A stretch of DNA of 64,000 bases from Taibaiella chishuiensis (lineage in GTDB: Bacteria; Bacteroidota; Bacteroidia; Chitinophagales; Chitinophagaceae): NCBI RefSeq assembly GCF_003014535.1, contig NZ_PYGD01000016.1:1-64000 (forward strand), given 5' to 3'. The notes below the pieces were generated by a model. It was not told where the DNA came from, did no database searches, and saw nothing but the letters and a program-made list of their open reading frames with translations. The translations under genes and the position numbers were made by a program. This document shows, piece after piece, positions 54,876 to 63,229 of this stretch. How positions within the stretch are numbered: the first letter of the stretch is position 1; each line of letters begins with the position of its first letter.

Positions 54876-55661
54876 ATGGTTAAGACGCTAAGCTTGATTT
54901 TCGGCCTGGGATTAATGATCCTGTCTTTCGCCTCCTCGGCGCAGCAGTTTAAATTTGAAAAAGACACACTGTTCATGTGCGACAATGTCGGAACGCTCCC
55001 GCACCCCTATCCTTATAACGTCGGGGATAACTGGGATAGCAAGGATATGCACAACAGCATTACCAATTTAACGAACGATACCTTTGTATATAAGTGGCAG
55101 GTAATCCTGAGCCAGACAACGGTACCGGAAGGCTGGACCTGGTATGGCTTATGTGATAACTACCTGTGCAGGTCGCCCTTTACCTCCTGGATCAATACCG
55201 GAACGGTAGAAAACAGCAGTCCCCTGCCTCCCGGCACCCTGGCTCCTGAGCTGACCCGCACCTTTAAAGCCCTGATCTGTGCTCCCTCAGATAAACCGGA
55301 CGGCACAGCCGTAATGCGCATCCGGGTTTTCGTTGAAAACGGCCAATCGGATACGGTTACTTTTATGTTTAAAAAGCCATGCGATCCTACCGGTATTAAA
55401 GACCTGCTGACCGCCAACGACAGCCGTGTAACCTTGTCGCCCAACCCGGCCAGCAATACCCTGAAGATTTATGCCGATAAAGAACTGAACGCCGGTAAAA
55501 TTTATGTATTCAACATCCTCGGCCGCCGCCAGATGGCAATACCTGTGAACAGCGAAACTGTTGCAGTCGACATCAGCGCACTGAGTCCGGGTATGTATAT
55601 AGTACGTATCGAAGGCAAAAACGGCCAGCTGATCACAACCAGGAAGTTTGTAAAAAACTAA
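54876..55661 (+). CDS. T9SS protein, tandem paralogue 2
   Basis: This encodes a 261-aa exported protein; the ATG at 54876 (MVKTLSLIFGLGLMILSF) gives the signal peptide and follows the promoter, so the longer in-frame start at 54732 is rejected (it lies before the promoter and inside the previous terminator). The protein aligns end to end with the preceding one: DTLFMCDNVG, VGDNWDSKDMHNSITNLTND, LCDNYLCRSP and GTLAPELT. The sorting domain is nearly identical, the N-terminal domain much more diverged. Recent duplication followed by divergence is likely. Confidence 0.82.
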   Translation: MVKTLSLIFGLGLMILSFASSAQQFKFEKDTLFMCDNVGTLPHPYPYNVGDNWDSKDMHNSITNLTNDTFVYKWQVILSQTTVPEGWTWYGLCDNYLCRSPFTSWINTGTVENSSPLPPGTLAPELTRTFKALICAPSDKPDGTAVMRIRVFVENGQSDTVTFMFKKPCDPTGIKDLLTANDSRVTLSPNPASNTLKIYADKELNAGKIYVFNILGRRQMAIPVNSETVAVDISALSPGMYIVRIEGKNGQLITTRKFVKN

Positions 55662-55684
55662 TCTTTAAAATATACTTACCCGAT

Positions 55685-55722
55685 AAAATGCCCCGGAATT
55701 GTTCGGGGCATTTTTATTTTAT
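55685..55722 (+). terminator. Rho-independent terminator
   Basis: AAATGCCCCG and CGGGGCATTT form the stem, followed by TTATTTTATATTTTTG. It lies about 25 bases after the second paralogue. Confidence 0.88.
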
Positions 55723-55805
55723 ATTTTTGCCCGGTGTCATAACCTGTCCTGCCGGGCAGGCGCGACACGACACAATACCCCAAGCCATCAACCAAGCCCC
55801 AAGCC

Positions 55806-57062
55806 ATGCGCCAGTTCGTACGTATTGTAACCACCAGTTTTAAAATTGCCATACAGGAACTGCGCGTCAATAAACTGCGAACCTTCCTCTCGCTGCTGGG
55901 TGTTACCATCGGCATATTCTGCATTGTTGCGGTATTTACCGTGCTGGACAGCCTCGAAAAAAATATTCATAATACGGTAGCCTCGCTGGGTGACGATGTA
56001 TTGTACATCAATAAATGGCCCTGGATGGATGAAGGCGGTGAATACAAGTGGTGGGAGTACCGGCGTCGGAAAGTAATGACCACCAAGGAGCTGAAAGCCA
56101 TCGAACACCAATCGCAAACCGTAAGGTATGCTACCCTTTGTTACTCCAATGGCAGCATCACCGCCCGGCAGAGTCAATACGAAATCAGCGGCATCAGCGG
56201 TTATGCAGTAACCCCCTATTTCGAAAAAATGCAGAATTTCGAGATCGGCCAGGGCAGGTATTTCAATAATGCAGAACTCAACGGCGGCAATAATTTTGTG
56301 GTATTGGGTTACGAGGTAAGCCAGGAGTTGTTTCCCGGCAATATGAGCCCCGTAGGCCGCCCGGTATCCTTCTGGGGCAAACGTTTTACCGTGATCGGCG
56401 TACTGAAAAAGGCCGGAGACAATGTTACAGGTTTTAATTTTGACCGGGGATTATTGCTTTCGTATTATACGGCGGCAGGCATTTTGAACGTTACAGATAA
56501 TGACGCCAATATGTTGCTGATGGTAAAAGCAAAACCCGGGATCGGCGCAGATGAGCTGTCTTATGAAACAGAGGGTATACTGAGAGCAGTACGCAGGGTA
56601 CAACCGGGTGTAAAAAATGACTTTTCCATCAATAAGCTAAGCCAGATTACCGAACGGCTGAATACCATGTTTGCGATGATCGACCTGGTTGGCCTGGTTA
56701 TTGCCTTCTTCTCGCTGCTCGTTGGCGGGTTTGGTATTGCCAATATTATGTTCGTATCCGTAAAAGAACGAACCAGGATTATCGGGTTAAAAAAAGCAAT
56801 AGGTGCAAAGCGCCGCGAAATACTGACCGAGTTTCTGATCGAAGCCATAACTTTGTGCCTCATCGGTGGCCTGATCGGGATTATCCTGGTTATGCTGATG
56901 GGCCTGGTCCTTACCGGTGCGATGGGATTTGCCGTAACCCTTTCCGCCAAAAATTTCATGATCGGCATCGGGATATCGACGGTCGTAGGCATACTTGCAG
57001 GTTATATCCCCGCACGTTCGGCATCCAGGCTCGACCCTGTAGTGGCCATCCGTTCGACCTGA
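55806..57062 (+). CDS. MacB-type ABC transporter permease
   Basis: This encodes a 418-aa inner-membrane permease of the MacB/FtsX family. An N-terminal helix (about 21-43: KLRTFLSLLGVTIGIFCIVAVFTVL) precedes a large periplasmic MacB_PCD domain (about 50-280), then three helices of the FtsX domain: VGLVIAFFSLLVGGFGIANIMFVSVKERTRIIGLKKAIGAKRREI, then LIGGLIGIILVM and VVGILAGYIPARSASRLDPVVAIRS. No ATPase or membrane-fusion gene lies nearby. Roles include macrolide, peptide or lipoprotein transport; the substrate is unknown. Confidence 0.9.
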   Translation: MRQFVRIVTTSFKIAIQELRVNKLRTFLSLLGVTIGIFCIVAVFTVLDSLEKNIHNTVASLGDDVLYINKWPWMDEGGEYKWWEYRRRKVMTTKELKAIEHQSQTVRYATLCYSNGSITARQSQYEISGISGYAVTPYFEKMQNFEIGQGRYFNNAELNGGNNFVVLGYEVSQELFPGNMSPVGRPVSFWGKRFTVIGVLKKAGDNVTGFNFDRGLLLSYYTAAGILNVTDNDANMLLMVKAKPGIGADELSYETEGILRAVRRVQPGVKNDFSINKLSQITERLNTMFAMIDLVGLVIAFFSLLVGGFGIANIMFVSVKERTRIIGLKKAIGAKRREILTEFLIEAITLCLIGGLIGIILVMLMGLVLTGAMGFAVTLSAKNFMIGIGISTVVGILAGYIPARSASRLDPVVAIRST

Positions 57063-57109
57063 TGACCGGGAAACATGCCCAATTTTAAAAATGTGCTAAC
57101 AATAGAATA

Positions 57110-57607
57110 ATGACTAAAGTTGCGATCCTTACCGCTACCCAGATAGAGCTTAAACTTAAACGTATGGCTTACGAGATATGGGAGCATAACAGTGAAGAAA
57201 AAGAAATTATAATCGTTGGTATCGAAGACGGCGGCGCAGTAGTGGCACGTAACATTGCCGGTATCCTGAAAAAAGTCAGCAACCTGAAAGTGAAGTTTTT
57301 CGGGCTATCGATCAATAAAAAAGCCCCGCTTACCGAAGCAATCAGTATCGATGCCGGCCAGCTTAATGATAAGGTGGTAGTACTGATCGACGATGTGGCC
57401 AACTCGGGCAAGACCCTGTTGTATGCCATCAAACCCTTGCTGGATTATACCCCCCGCACCATCCAGATTGCAGTATTGGTAGACCGGAAACATAAAAACT
57501 TCCCGGTTAACCCGGATTATATCGGGCACTCCGTATCCACTACCCTGCAGGACCATATCATCGTAACTTTTGAAGGTGAAATGATTACCGGCGCGCACCT
57601 GGAATAA
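57110..57607 (+). CDS. Phosphoribosyltransferase, PyrR-like
   Basis: This encodes a 165-aa type I phosphoribosyltransferase. The PRPP loop is VVVLIDDVANSGKTLLYAIKPL (about residues 90-111), with an upstream IIIVGIEDGGAVVARNIAG. The C-terminal part, AVLVDRKHKNFPVNPDYIGHSV, resembles the PyrR family, which regulates pyrimidine genes and has uracil phosphoribosyltransferase activity. No pyr gene or PyrR-binding loop is seen nearby, so the assignment is at fold level. It lies 47 bases after the permease gene. Confidence 0.8.
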   Translation: MTKVAILTATQIELKLKRMAYEIWEHNSEEKEIIIVGIEDGGAVVARNIAGILKKVSNLKVKFFGLSINKKAPLTEAISIDAGQLNDKVVVLIDDVANSGKTLLYAIKPLLDYTPRTIQIAVLVDRKHKNFPVNPDYIGHSVSTTLQDHIIVTFEGEMITGAHLE

Positions 57608-57674
57608 AAAAATTAAAGGCGCTTTAAACTTTAATACGCCTTAGCTGTCCAAGATCCATATAAAAACAGAAGTT

Positions 57675-58091
57675 ATGAAAAAAATACTTTTTGCCGCCGG
57701 CATTTCCATTTTGGGTTTAAGCGCCGTTTATGCGCAGAATATGCAAAAGAAAGCAGCGGCACAAACTCAGACTTCGAATGCCTCTTCCCGCAGCCAACAG
57801 ACCCGCAACCCCGAACAAATTGCGGAAATGAAGACCGCCCGCCTCGATAAAGAAGTAGGAATGACGGCAGACCAGAAAAAGAAAATATATGATATTTTCC
57901 TGAAAGAAGCTCAGGAAAACCAGGGAAGGGCTGCATTGCGCCAGGAAACCAATACGCAGGTAAAGGGTATCCTTACGGCAGAGCAGAACCAGAAACTGGA
58001 AGCCCGGCAAGCCGAGCGCAAGGAGATGATGATGCAGCGCAAACAAACGGTAAGAGACGGTAATCTCCAGGCCTCACCCGCCAAACAATAA
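57675..58091 (+). CDS. Small secreted helical protein
   Basis: This encodes a 138-aa exported protein. The signal peptide (ILFAAGISILGLSAVYAQ) precedes a highly polar, Gln/Lys/Ala-rich helical body: NPEQIAEMKTARLDKEVGMTADQKKKIYDIFLKEAQE and ILTAEQNQKLEARQAERKEMMMQRKQ. This LT-x-Q-x-x-K layout resembles DUF4890/Spy-CpxP-like periplasmic chaperones; the similarity is loose. A terminator follows. Confidence 0.72.
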   Translation: MKKILFAAGISILGLSAVYAQNMQKKAAAQTQTSNASSRSQQTRNPEQIAEMKTARLDKEVGMTADQKKKIYDIFLKEAQENQGRAALRQETNTQVKGILTAEQNQKLEARQAERKEMMMQRKQTVRDGNLQASPAKQ

Positions 58092-58140
58092 CAGGAATCG
58101 ACAACTTCAAATACGTCCTTTCAAAAAACAAAAAAACAGA

Positions 58141-58172
58141 AACGCCGGAAAATTGATTCCGGCGTTTGTTTT
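58141..58172 (+). terminator. Rho-independent terminator
   Basis: AACGCCGGAA and TTCCGGCGTT form a 10-bp stem around AATTGA, followed by TGTTTT. It lies about 50 bases after the helical protein gene. Confidence 0.82.
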
Positions 58173-58179
58173 ATGAGCT

Positions 58180-58187
58180 TATCTTTG
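58180..58187 (+). promoter_or_regulatory. -7 element of ispD
   Basis: TATCTTTG exactly matches TAnnTTTG. The ispD TTG start is 53 bases downstream. A -33 TTG at 58153-58155 is 24 bases away, slightly far. Confidence 0.55.
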
Positions 58188-58240
58188 CAAGCGCCGCATA
58201 GACAGCCGGCGTTATCCCTGAAATCCTGAAATCAACTCGT

Positions 58241-58915
58241 TTGAAAACAACAGCAGTTATCGTAGCAGGTGGCAAAGGCCTTCGTATGGGCACAGCGCTC
58301 CCCAAACAGTTTCTCCCGCTCCTGGGCAAACCGGTGTTGCACTACGCCATTAAAGCATTCCGCGACACCTTTCCCGGCATAAGGATTATCCTGGTACTAC
58401 CTGCAGACCAGCTCAGTTATGCCAACATCGTATTGCAGAGTTTTGAAGATGGAATCGACCTGGATGTTGTTACCGGCGGCCCTACCCGCTTTCATAGCGT
58501 ACAACAGGGGCTGCAGCAGGTCGAACCCGGCAGTATTATATTCGTACACGATGGGGTACGCCCGCTGATCGATACAGAGCTGCTGCAACGTTGTTATGAT
58601 ACCGCAATCGAATATGGCAGCGCTATTCCGGCCATAGCGGTATCCGATAGTATCCGGCAATGCAGCGAAGGTCATTCGATTCCGGTAAACCGCGACCAGT
58701 TGCGTATTATACAGACCCCGCAGACCTTTAGATCCGATATACTGCTGGACGCGTTCAGCCAGGAATACCAGGATAGCTTTACCGACGAAGCTACGGTAGT
58801 ACAGGCGTATGGCGAAGACGTAGTATTGGTGGAAGGTTCGAAGAAAAACATCAAAGTTACTACGCCCGAAGACCTTCTTATTGCTGCAGCCCTGATGAAT
58901 GCCACTCAACAATAA
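58241..58915 (+). CDS. ispD: MEP cytidylyltransferase IspD
   Basis: This encodes a 224-aa enzyme of the non-mevalonate isoprenoid pathway that forms CDP-methylerythritol. It begins with a TTG codon followed directly by KTTAVIVAGGKGLRMG, the CTP-binding loop (conserved Gly-x-Gly-x-Arg-Met). Next come LPKQFLPLLGKPVLHY, VTGGPTRFHSVQQGL, IIFVHDGVRPLID, QTPQTF and TDEATVVQ, then VLVEGSKKNIKVTTPEDL. No better start exists because the Gly loop is already near the N-terminus. Length is normal for the family. Confidence 0.95.
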   Translation: MKTTAVIVAGGKGLRMGTALPKQFLPLLGKPVLHYAIKAFRDTFPGIRIILVLPADQLSYANIVLQSFEDGIDLDVVTGGPTRFHSVQQGLQQVEPGSIIFVHDGVRPLIDTELLQRCYDTAIEYGSAIPAIAVSDSIRQCSEGHSIPVNRDQLRIIQTPQTFRSDILLDAFSQEYQDSFTDEATVVQAYGEDVVLVEGSKKNIKVTTPEDLLIAAALMNATQQ

Positions 58916-58965
58916 ACGGCCCTTGCCGCTTATAAAAAGAATATAGTTTACGAACCTGGCCCGTT

Positions 58966-59922
58966 ATGAAATTACCACGTTTTCCTTTAATACATTACCT
59001 GAAACCTTTTATTACAGGACTGGTTCTGCTATCCGGTAGCACGCTCTTTGCACAACGCAAAGACACCACTGTATTTGTAGAACCGGTTATGATCGACGAA
59101 GTGGTGATTCATGCTTCCGAAAACGGCTTGGATCTTAAAGAATTCATACAGCGTATCAAGTCCGACACCACGTTCTACAAGGCTTTTCGCACCATGCACC
59201 TCGTAACCTACAATGCCGAAAACGACATTAAGGTGTATGAGAAAAAAGGCAATACCGTTAAGGCTTCGCTGAAAAGTGAAACCAAACAGATCTATCGCGA
59301 TGGCTGCCGTACCATGAATGTGCTGGAAGAAAAAACGACCGGTGATTTTTACAACAAAAAGCACGAGTACAACTACTATACAGCCGAACTGTATGCCTCC
59401 CTGTTTTTTACAAAAGGCAAAGTATGCGGCGAAGACAATATTGTTCAGGGACGGCTCGGGCAGGGGGAAAAAGGGAAAGGCAGTATCGAAAAAAACAAGG
59501 CAAAACTCAAACAGCTGATGTTTAACCCCGGCAGTAAGGTATCGGGTATTCCGTTTATGGGCGACAAGTCAGCGCTATTCGAACCCCAGGTGGCCAGGAT
59601 GTATGATTTTCGTCTGGCGGCAGAAGACAAGAACGGCATACCTTGTTATGTATTCGAAGCCACTCCGAAACCGGAATACAAGAAAGACATAGTGTACAAC
59701 CAGTTCAAAACCTGGTTCCGGGTTTCCGATTATTCTATCGTAGCACGCGATTACGCGCTATCCTATAATACCGCCGTTTATGACTTTGATGTGATCATCC
59801 ACGTAGATCTGCGGCAGGTAGGCAACCAGCTCTTACCTTATTACATCAGCTACCGGGGCAACTGGTATGCATTTTCGAAGGGCCGCGAAAAAGTAAGCTT
59901 TACCGCGCGTTTCGACTATTGA
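58966..59922 (+). CDS. Secreted protein of unknown function, 318 aa
   Basis: This encodes a 318-aa exported protein with a signal peptide (ITGLVLLSGSTLFAQ) followed by VEPVMIDEVVIHASENG. The mature part holds IQRIKSDTTFYKAFRTMHLVTYNAENDIKVYEK, then a long beta-rich body with FDYNQFKTW-like strands and a final FTARFDY. No catalytic motif is recognised. It starts 50 bases after ispD, so co-transcription is possible but not shown. Confidence 0.7.
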   Translation: MKLPRFPLIHYLKPFITGLVLLSGSTLFAQRKDTTVFVEPVMIDEVVIHASENGLDLKEFIQRIKSDTTFYKAFRTMHLVTYNAENDIKVYEKKGNTVKASLKSETKQIYRDGCRTMNVLEEKTTGDFYNKKHEYNYYTAELYASLFFTKGKVCGEDNIVQGRLGQGEKGKGSIEKNKAKLKQLMFNPGSKVSGIPFMGDKSALFEPQVARMYDFRLAAEDKNGIPCYVFEATPKPEYKKDIVYNQFKTWFRVSDYSIVARDYALSYNTAVYDFDVIIHVDLRQVGNQLLPYYISYRGNWYAFSKGREKVSFTARFDY

Positions 59923-59955
59923 TATTTACTATACACAGCATTGCAGGCCCGGCGC

Positions 59956-59963
59956 TATCTTTG
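59956..59963 (+). promoter_or_regulatory. -7 element of cinA
   Basis: TATCTTTG exactly matches TAnnTTTG and lies 15 bases before the TTG codon at 59979. It lies inside the extended frame that begins at an ATG 40 bases upstream, so a transcript starting here cannot use that ATG. Confidence 0.6.
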
Positions 59964-59978
59964 CTAAAATTTCAGATT

Positions 59979-61226
59979 TTGTCTTACCAAGCTATTATTA
60001 TTACCATTGGCGATGAGTTGCTCATCGGCCAGACTATAGATACGAACTCTGCCTGGATCGCACAGGAATTGAATAAAACAGGCATCAATGTAAAACGGAG
60101 GATAGTGGTGGCCGATAAAAAAGCCGACATCGCCGAAGCACTGGACGCTTCCCTGCCCCATGCCGATATCCTGTTCCTTACCGGCGGCCTGGGACCCACG
60201 GCCGACGATATTACCAAACCCATGCTCTGCGAGTACTTTGGTGGTAATATGGTTGTGAATGAAACCGTGCTGGCTCACGTCAAACAACTCTTCGCTAAAC
60301 GCAACAGGCCTTTCCTTGAACGTAACCTGAAACAGGCCGAAGTACCCGACAATTGCACGGTGTTATTCAACCGTATGGGAACCGCGCCGGGTATGTGGTT
60401 CGAAAAAGATGAGCGCATCATCATCTCCTTACCGGGTGTACCTTTCGAGATGCAGACCATTGTAAGCGAAGAAGCCATGCCCCGTATCCGGGAAAGGTTT
60501 AAAGGCAATGCGATCGTGCACAAGACCCTCATGGCGATCGGTGTAGGCGAGAGTTTTATTGCCGAACAGATCGAGGATATTGAAACGGCATTACCGCCGC
60601 ACATCCACCTGGCTTACCTGCCTACACCGGGTTTTGTAAAGCTCCGGCTCAGCAGCGAAGGCTCCGACAAGGAGCAGCTTCAAAGGGAAGTCGATATCCA
60701 CGCCGACCTGATCCGCCAGCGGCTTGGCAATGTGATTGCCGCAACGGAGGACATTCCGCTCGAAGAGATCGTGGCAAGAGCACTGCAGTTGCACCGTATG
60801 AGCCTCGGGCTCGCAGAGAGTTGTACGGGGGGCTATGTAGCCAACCGCATCACCAATGTAGCCGGTAGCTCCGCATTTTTTAAGGGCTCGGTAGTGAGTT
60901 ATGCCAACGAGGTAAAGACCAATGTATTGGGTGTAAAAAAAGAGACCCTGGAAACTGTGGGAGCGGTAAGCGAAGCCACCGTTATACAAATGGCGGAAAA
61001 CGCGCGCAGCATCCTGAAAGCCGATATCACCTTGTCGATCTCCGGCATTCTGGGGCCTGGTGGTGGCACTGCTGAAAAGCCCGTCGGCCTGGTATGGATG
61101 GCGATTGCGGGACCTAACAAAACAATCAGCAAATCATTCCATTTCTTCTACGACAGGCCACGCAACAAAGAAATGGCAGCCAATGCCGCACTCAATATGA
61201 TACGGCTTTTCCTGGAAGATCTATAA
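59979..61226 (+). CDS. cinA: CinA-family NMN deamidase-related protein
   Basis: This encodes a 415-aa protein with an N-terminal MoCF/COG1058 domain and a C-terminal nicotinamide-nucleotide amidohydrolase domain. The N-terminus reads SYQAIIITIGDELLIGQTIDTNSAWIAQELNK. It then shows LFLTGGLGPTADDITK and LPGVPFEM. The C-terminal part opens LGLAESCTGGYVANRITNVAGSSAFFKGSVVSYANEVK, with GILGPGGGTAEKPVGLVWMA following. The TTG at 59979 is preferred over the ATG at 59919, which lies before the promoter. It is adjacent to dprA and radC, convergently. Confidence 0.9.
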   Translation: MSYQAIIITIGDELLIGQTIDTNSAWIAQELNKTGINVKRRIVVADKKADIAEALDASLPHADILFLTGGLGPTADDITKPMLCEYFGGNMVVNETVLAHVKQLFAKRNRPFLERNLKQAEVPDNCTVLFNRMGTAPGMWFEKDERIIISLPGVPFEMQTIVSEEAMPRIRERFKGNAIVHKTLMAIGVGESFIAEQIEDIETALPPHIHLAYLPTPGFVKLRLSSEGSDKEQLQREVDIHADLIRQRLGNVIAATEDIPLEEIVARALQLHRMSLGLAESCTGGYVANRITNVAGSSAFFKGSVVSYANEVKTNVLGVKKETLETVGAVSEATVIQMAENARSILKADITLSISGILGPGGGTAEKPVGLVWMAIAGPNKTISKSFHFFYDRPRNKEMAANAALNMIRLFLEDL

Positions 61227-61994
61227 CAAACCCTCGTCTGCAAAACTGAAAGCCAGACGGTCGGCTATAATGATATGATCAACCAGTTGCATATCTAGGG
61301 CTTTAGCCCCGCTCTGCAATTTCTGGGTGATCTGCCGGTCGGAGTTACTCGGTTTCGGGTTTCCGGATGGATGATTGTGGGCTACGATGATCCGGGTAGC
61401 CGAATATTGTAAAGCGATTTTAAAGATCACCTTCAAATCAACGGTAGTACTGGTCAAGCCGCCTATGCTCGCAAATTCGCGATGCAGTAAGGTATTGTTT
61501 GCCGTCAGGCAGAGTACACAAAAGTGCTCCCGCGCAAGGTCTTGCATCATCGGCATCAGCAGGCTCACCGCGTCTTTACTGCTGGCCAATTTCGGCTTTT
61601 CGATATTCCTGATCATTTGCCGCCGCCGGCCCAATTCCAGGGCTGCTACAAGCTTGGTCGCTTTTGCGCTGCCGATCCCCTTTATGACCTGCAATTCTTC
61701 GGCCGATAGCTTACCCAAAGCAACCAGGTTTTGATCGACTTTCCGGAGTATCTGTTGGGCAATCTCCAATGCAGAAACATCTTTGGTACCGCATTGGATC
61801 AGGATAGCGAGCAATTCGGCGTCGGACAGGGCTTGTGCGCCTTTCCTCGTCATGCGCTCTCTGGGCCGCTCGTCCTCCGTCCAGTTCTTGATCACATTCA
61901 AATTTACTTTCTTAGCCTCCGGCTCCGTGCCTGCTTTCTTAACCTTCGGCACGATATCTATTTCCTTAACTTCTGGTTCCATATTTACGTCCAT
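61221..61994 (-). CDS. radC: RadC-family JAB-domain protein
   Basis: This encodes a 257-aa RadC/JAMM protein. The N-terminal HhH-like region contains ALSDAELLAILIQCGTKDVSALEIAQQIL and VIKGIGSAKATKLVAALELG. The C-terminal domain has LREHFCVLCL-type strands and the metal motif HNHPSGNPKPSNSDRQIT. The start at 61994 gives an acidic/basic extension of about 35 residues (PEVKEIDIVPKVKKAGTEPE). Its 3' end overlaps cinA by 6 bases; dprA lies 28 bases upstream. RadC's role in DNA repair is not well established. Confidence 0.92.
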   Translation of the reverse strand: MDVNMEPEVKEIDIVPKVKKAGTEPEAKKVNLNVIKNWTEDERPRERMTRKGAQALSDAELLAILIQCGTKDVSALEIAQQILRKVDQNLVALGKLSAEELQVIKGIGSAKATKLVAALELGRRRQMIRNIEKPKLASSKDAVSLLMPMMQDLAREHFCVLCLTANNTLLHREFASIGGLTSTTVDLKVIFKIALQYSATRIIVAHNHPSGNPKPSNSDRQITQKLQSGAKALDMQLVDHIIIADRLAFSFADEGLL

Positions 61995-62022
61995 TGTATT
62001 ATTTTTAAAAATTAAATATTTT

Positions 62023-63129
62023 TCAGCGAAGCCGGTAGCATTTGCCGGGCAAGGCCTGGATAAAACCATTGAGCTCCAGGTCCAGCAATACGGCAGCCAA
62101 TGCGGCATTCCCTATATCCGCGCGTTGCAACAGTTGTTCTATGTGCACATTGCCAGCCTCCCCCAATACCTCGACAACAGTGGCGGCCGGACCGGCAAAA
62201 AGCTCGGGCTGCACGACCTTTTTCGGGCCATCCTGTTTCCAGTTCATTAACTCCATAAGGTCTGCCGCACTACCGATCAATTGGGCCACATGGGTCCGGA
62301 TAAGTTCATTACAGCCGCCCGACCGCGCATCGGTAATTTTTCCCGGGAAGGCGGCAACATCACGGTTGTATCCCGATGCCAGTTTCGCGGTAATCATAGC
62401 GCCTCCTTTGATTCCCGTTTCAACCACCACGGTTACGTCGGCCATCCCGGCTACGATACGGTTGCGCATCGGGAAGTTTTGCTTATCGGGCAAGGTACCT
62501 GAAGCATACTCGGTGAGCAGCCCTCCTTGTTGTATCATAGCCGCTGCGGCATGTTTATGGGCCGCAGGATAAATCCTGTCCAAACCGTGCGCCAGTACAG
62601 CGATGGTCGGCATATTGCAGGCCAGCGCCTTTTTATGGGCATAGATGTCGATCCCGAAAGCAAGGCCGCTAACGATCGTTACGTTTTCCTCCTGTAATGC
62701 TGCAACCAGGTCTTCTGCCATTTTTTTGCCATAGTCCGTGTTTTTCCGGGTACCGATCACAGCAACGGTTTTGCCGGTATTGGTTGGTAGCATGCCTTTG
62801 TAATAAAGTAGCACAGGAGCATCAGCACAGGCATTCAGGAGTCGGGGAAAATTGCTGTGCGACCAGGGTAAAGGATAAACACCATGCTCCTGCATAAAGC
62901 GCATTTCGTTCATGATCCACCGGTGATCCGCAGTACTTTTCAGCGACTGTATTCTTTGCTCTCCCCAGCCTGCAACGGCTGCCAGTTGCCGCCCGGACGC
63001 TTCAAATACAGCCTCTGCCGTACCAAAATGCTCCAGGAGTATTCTGGCTCTCCTCCCCCCGATAAATGGCGTCCGCGTAAGCGCCATCAAAGCATATAAT
63101 TCCCCTTCACAAATTTCATCTTTATACAC
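62023..63129 (-). CDS. dprA: DNA-processing protein DprA
   Basis: This encodes a 368-aa protein that loads RecA on incoming single-stranded DNA in natural transformation. Landmarks are VAVIGTRKNTDYGKKMAEDLV, TIVSGLAFGIDIYAHKKAL, GLDRIYPAAHKH, LPDKQNFPMRNRIVAGMADVTVVVE and GGCNELIRTHVAQLI, with a C-terminal winged-helix-like tail (VLLDLELNGFIQALPGKCYRL). radC follows by 28 bases, cinA just beyond, so three competence/repair-associated genes cluster. Confidence 0.95.
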   Translation of the reverse strand: MYKDEICEGELYALMALTRTPFIGGRRARILLEHFGTAEAVFEASGRQLAAVAGWGEQRIQSLKSTADHRWIMNEMRFMQEHGVYPLPWSHSNFPRLLNACADAPVLLYYKGMLPTNTGKTVAVIGTRKNTDYGKKMAEDLVAALQEENVTIVSGLAFGIDIYAHKKALACNMPTIAVLAHGLDRIYPAAHKHAAAAMIQQGGLLTEYASGTLPDKQNFPMRNRIVAGMADVTVVVETGIKGGAMITAKLASGYNRDVAAFPGKITDARSGGCNELIRTHVAQLIGSAADLMELMNWKQDGPKKVVQPELFAGPAATVVEVLGEAGNVHIEQLLQRADIGNAALAAVLLDLELNGFIQALPGKCYRLR

Positions 63130-63215
63130 AATTTATTAATTACATTTTTTATTACATAAATCAAATTTACAACATTACCCCTGAAATTCACCCTTTTCTT
63201 TTTAATTTTCCTCAC

Positions 63216-63223
63216 TATTTTTG
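63216..63223 (+). promoter_or_regulatory. -7 element of the DPP IV-type gene
   Basis: TATTTTTG matches TAnnTTTG exactly and lies 6 bases before the ATG at 63230, so the transcript leader would be very short. The 100-base gap to dprA is otherwise AT-rich, with no other feature. Confidence 0.5.
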
Positions 63224-63229
63224 AGCCTT

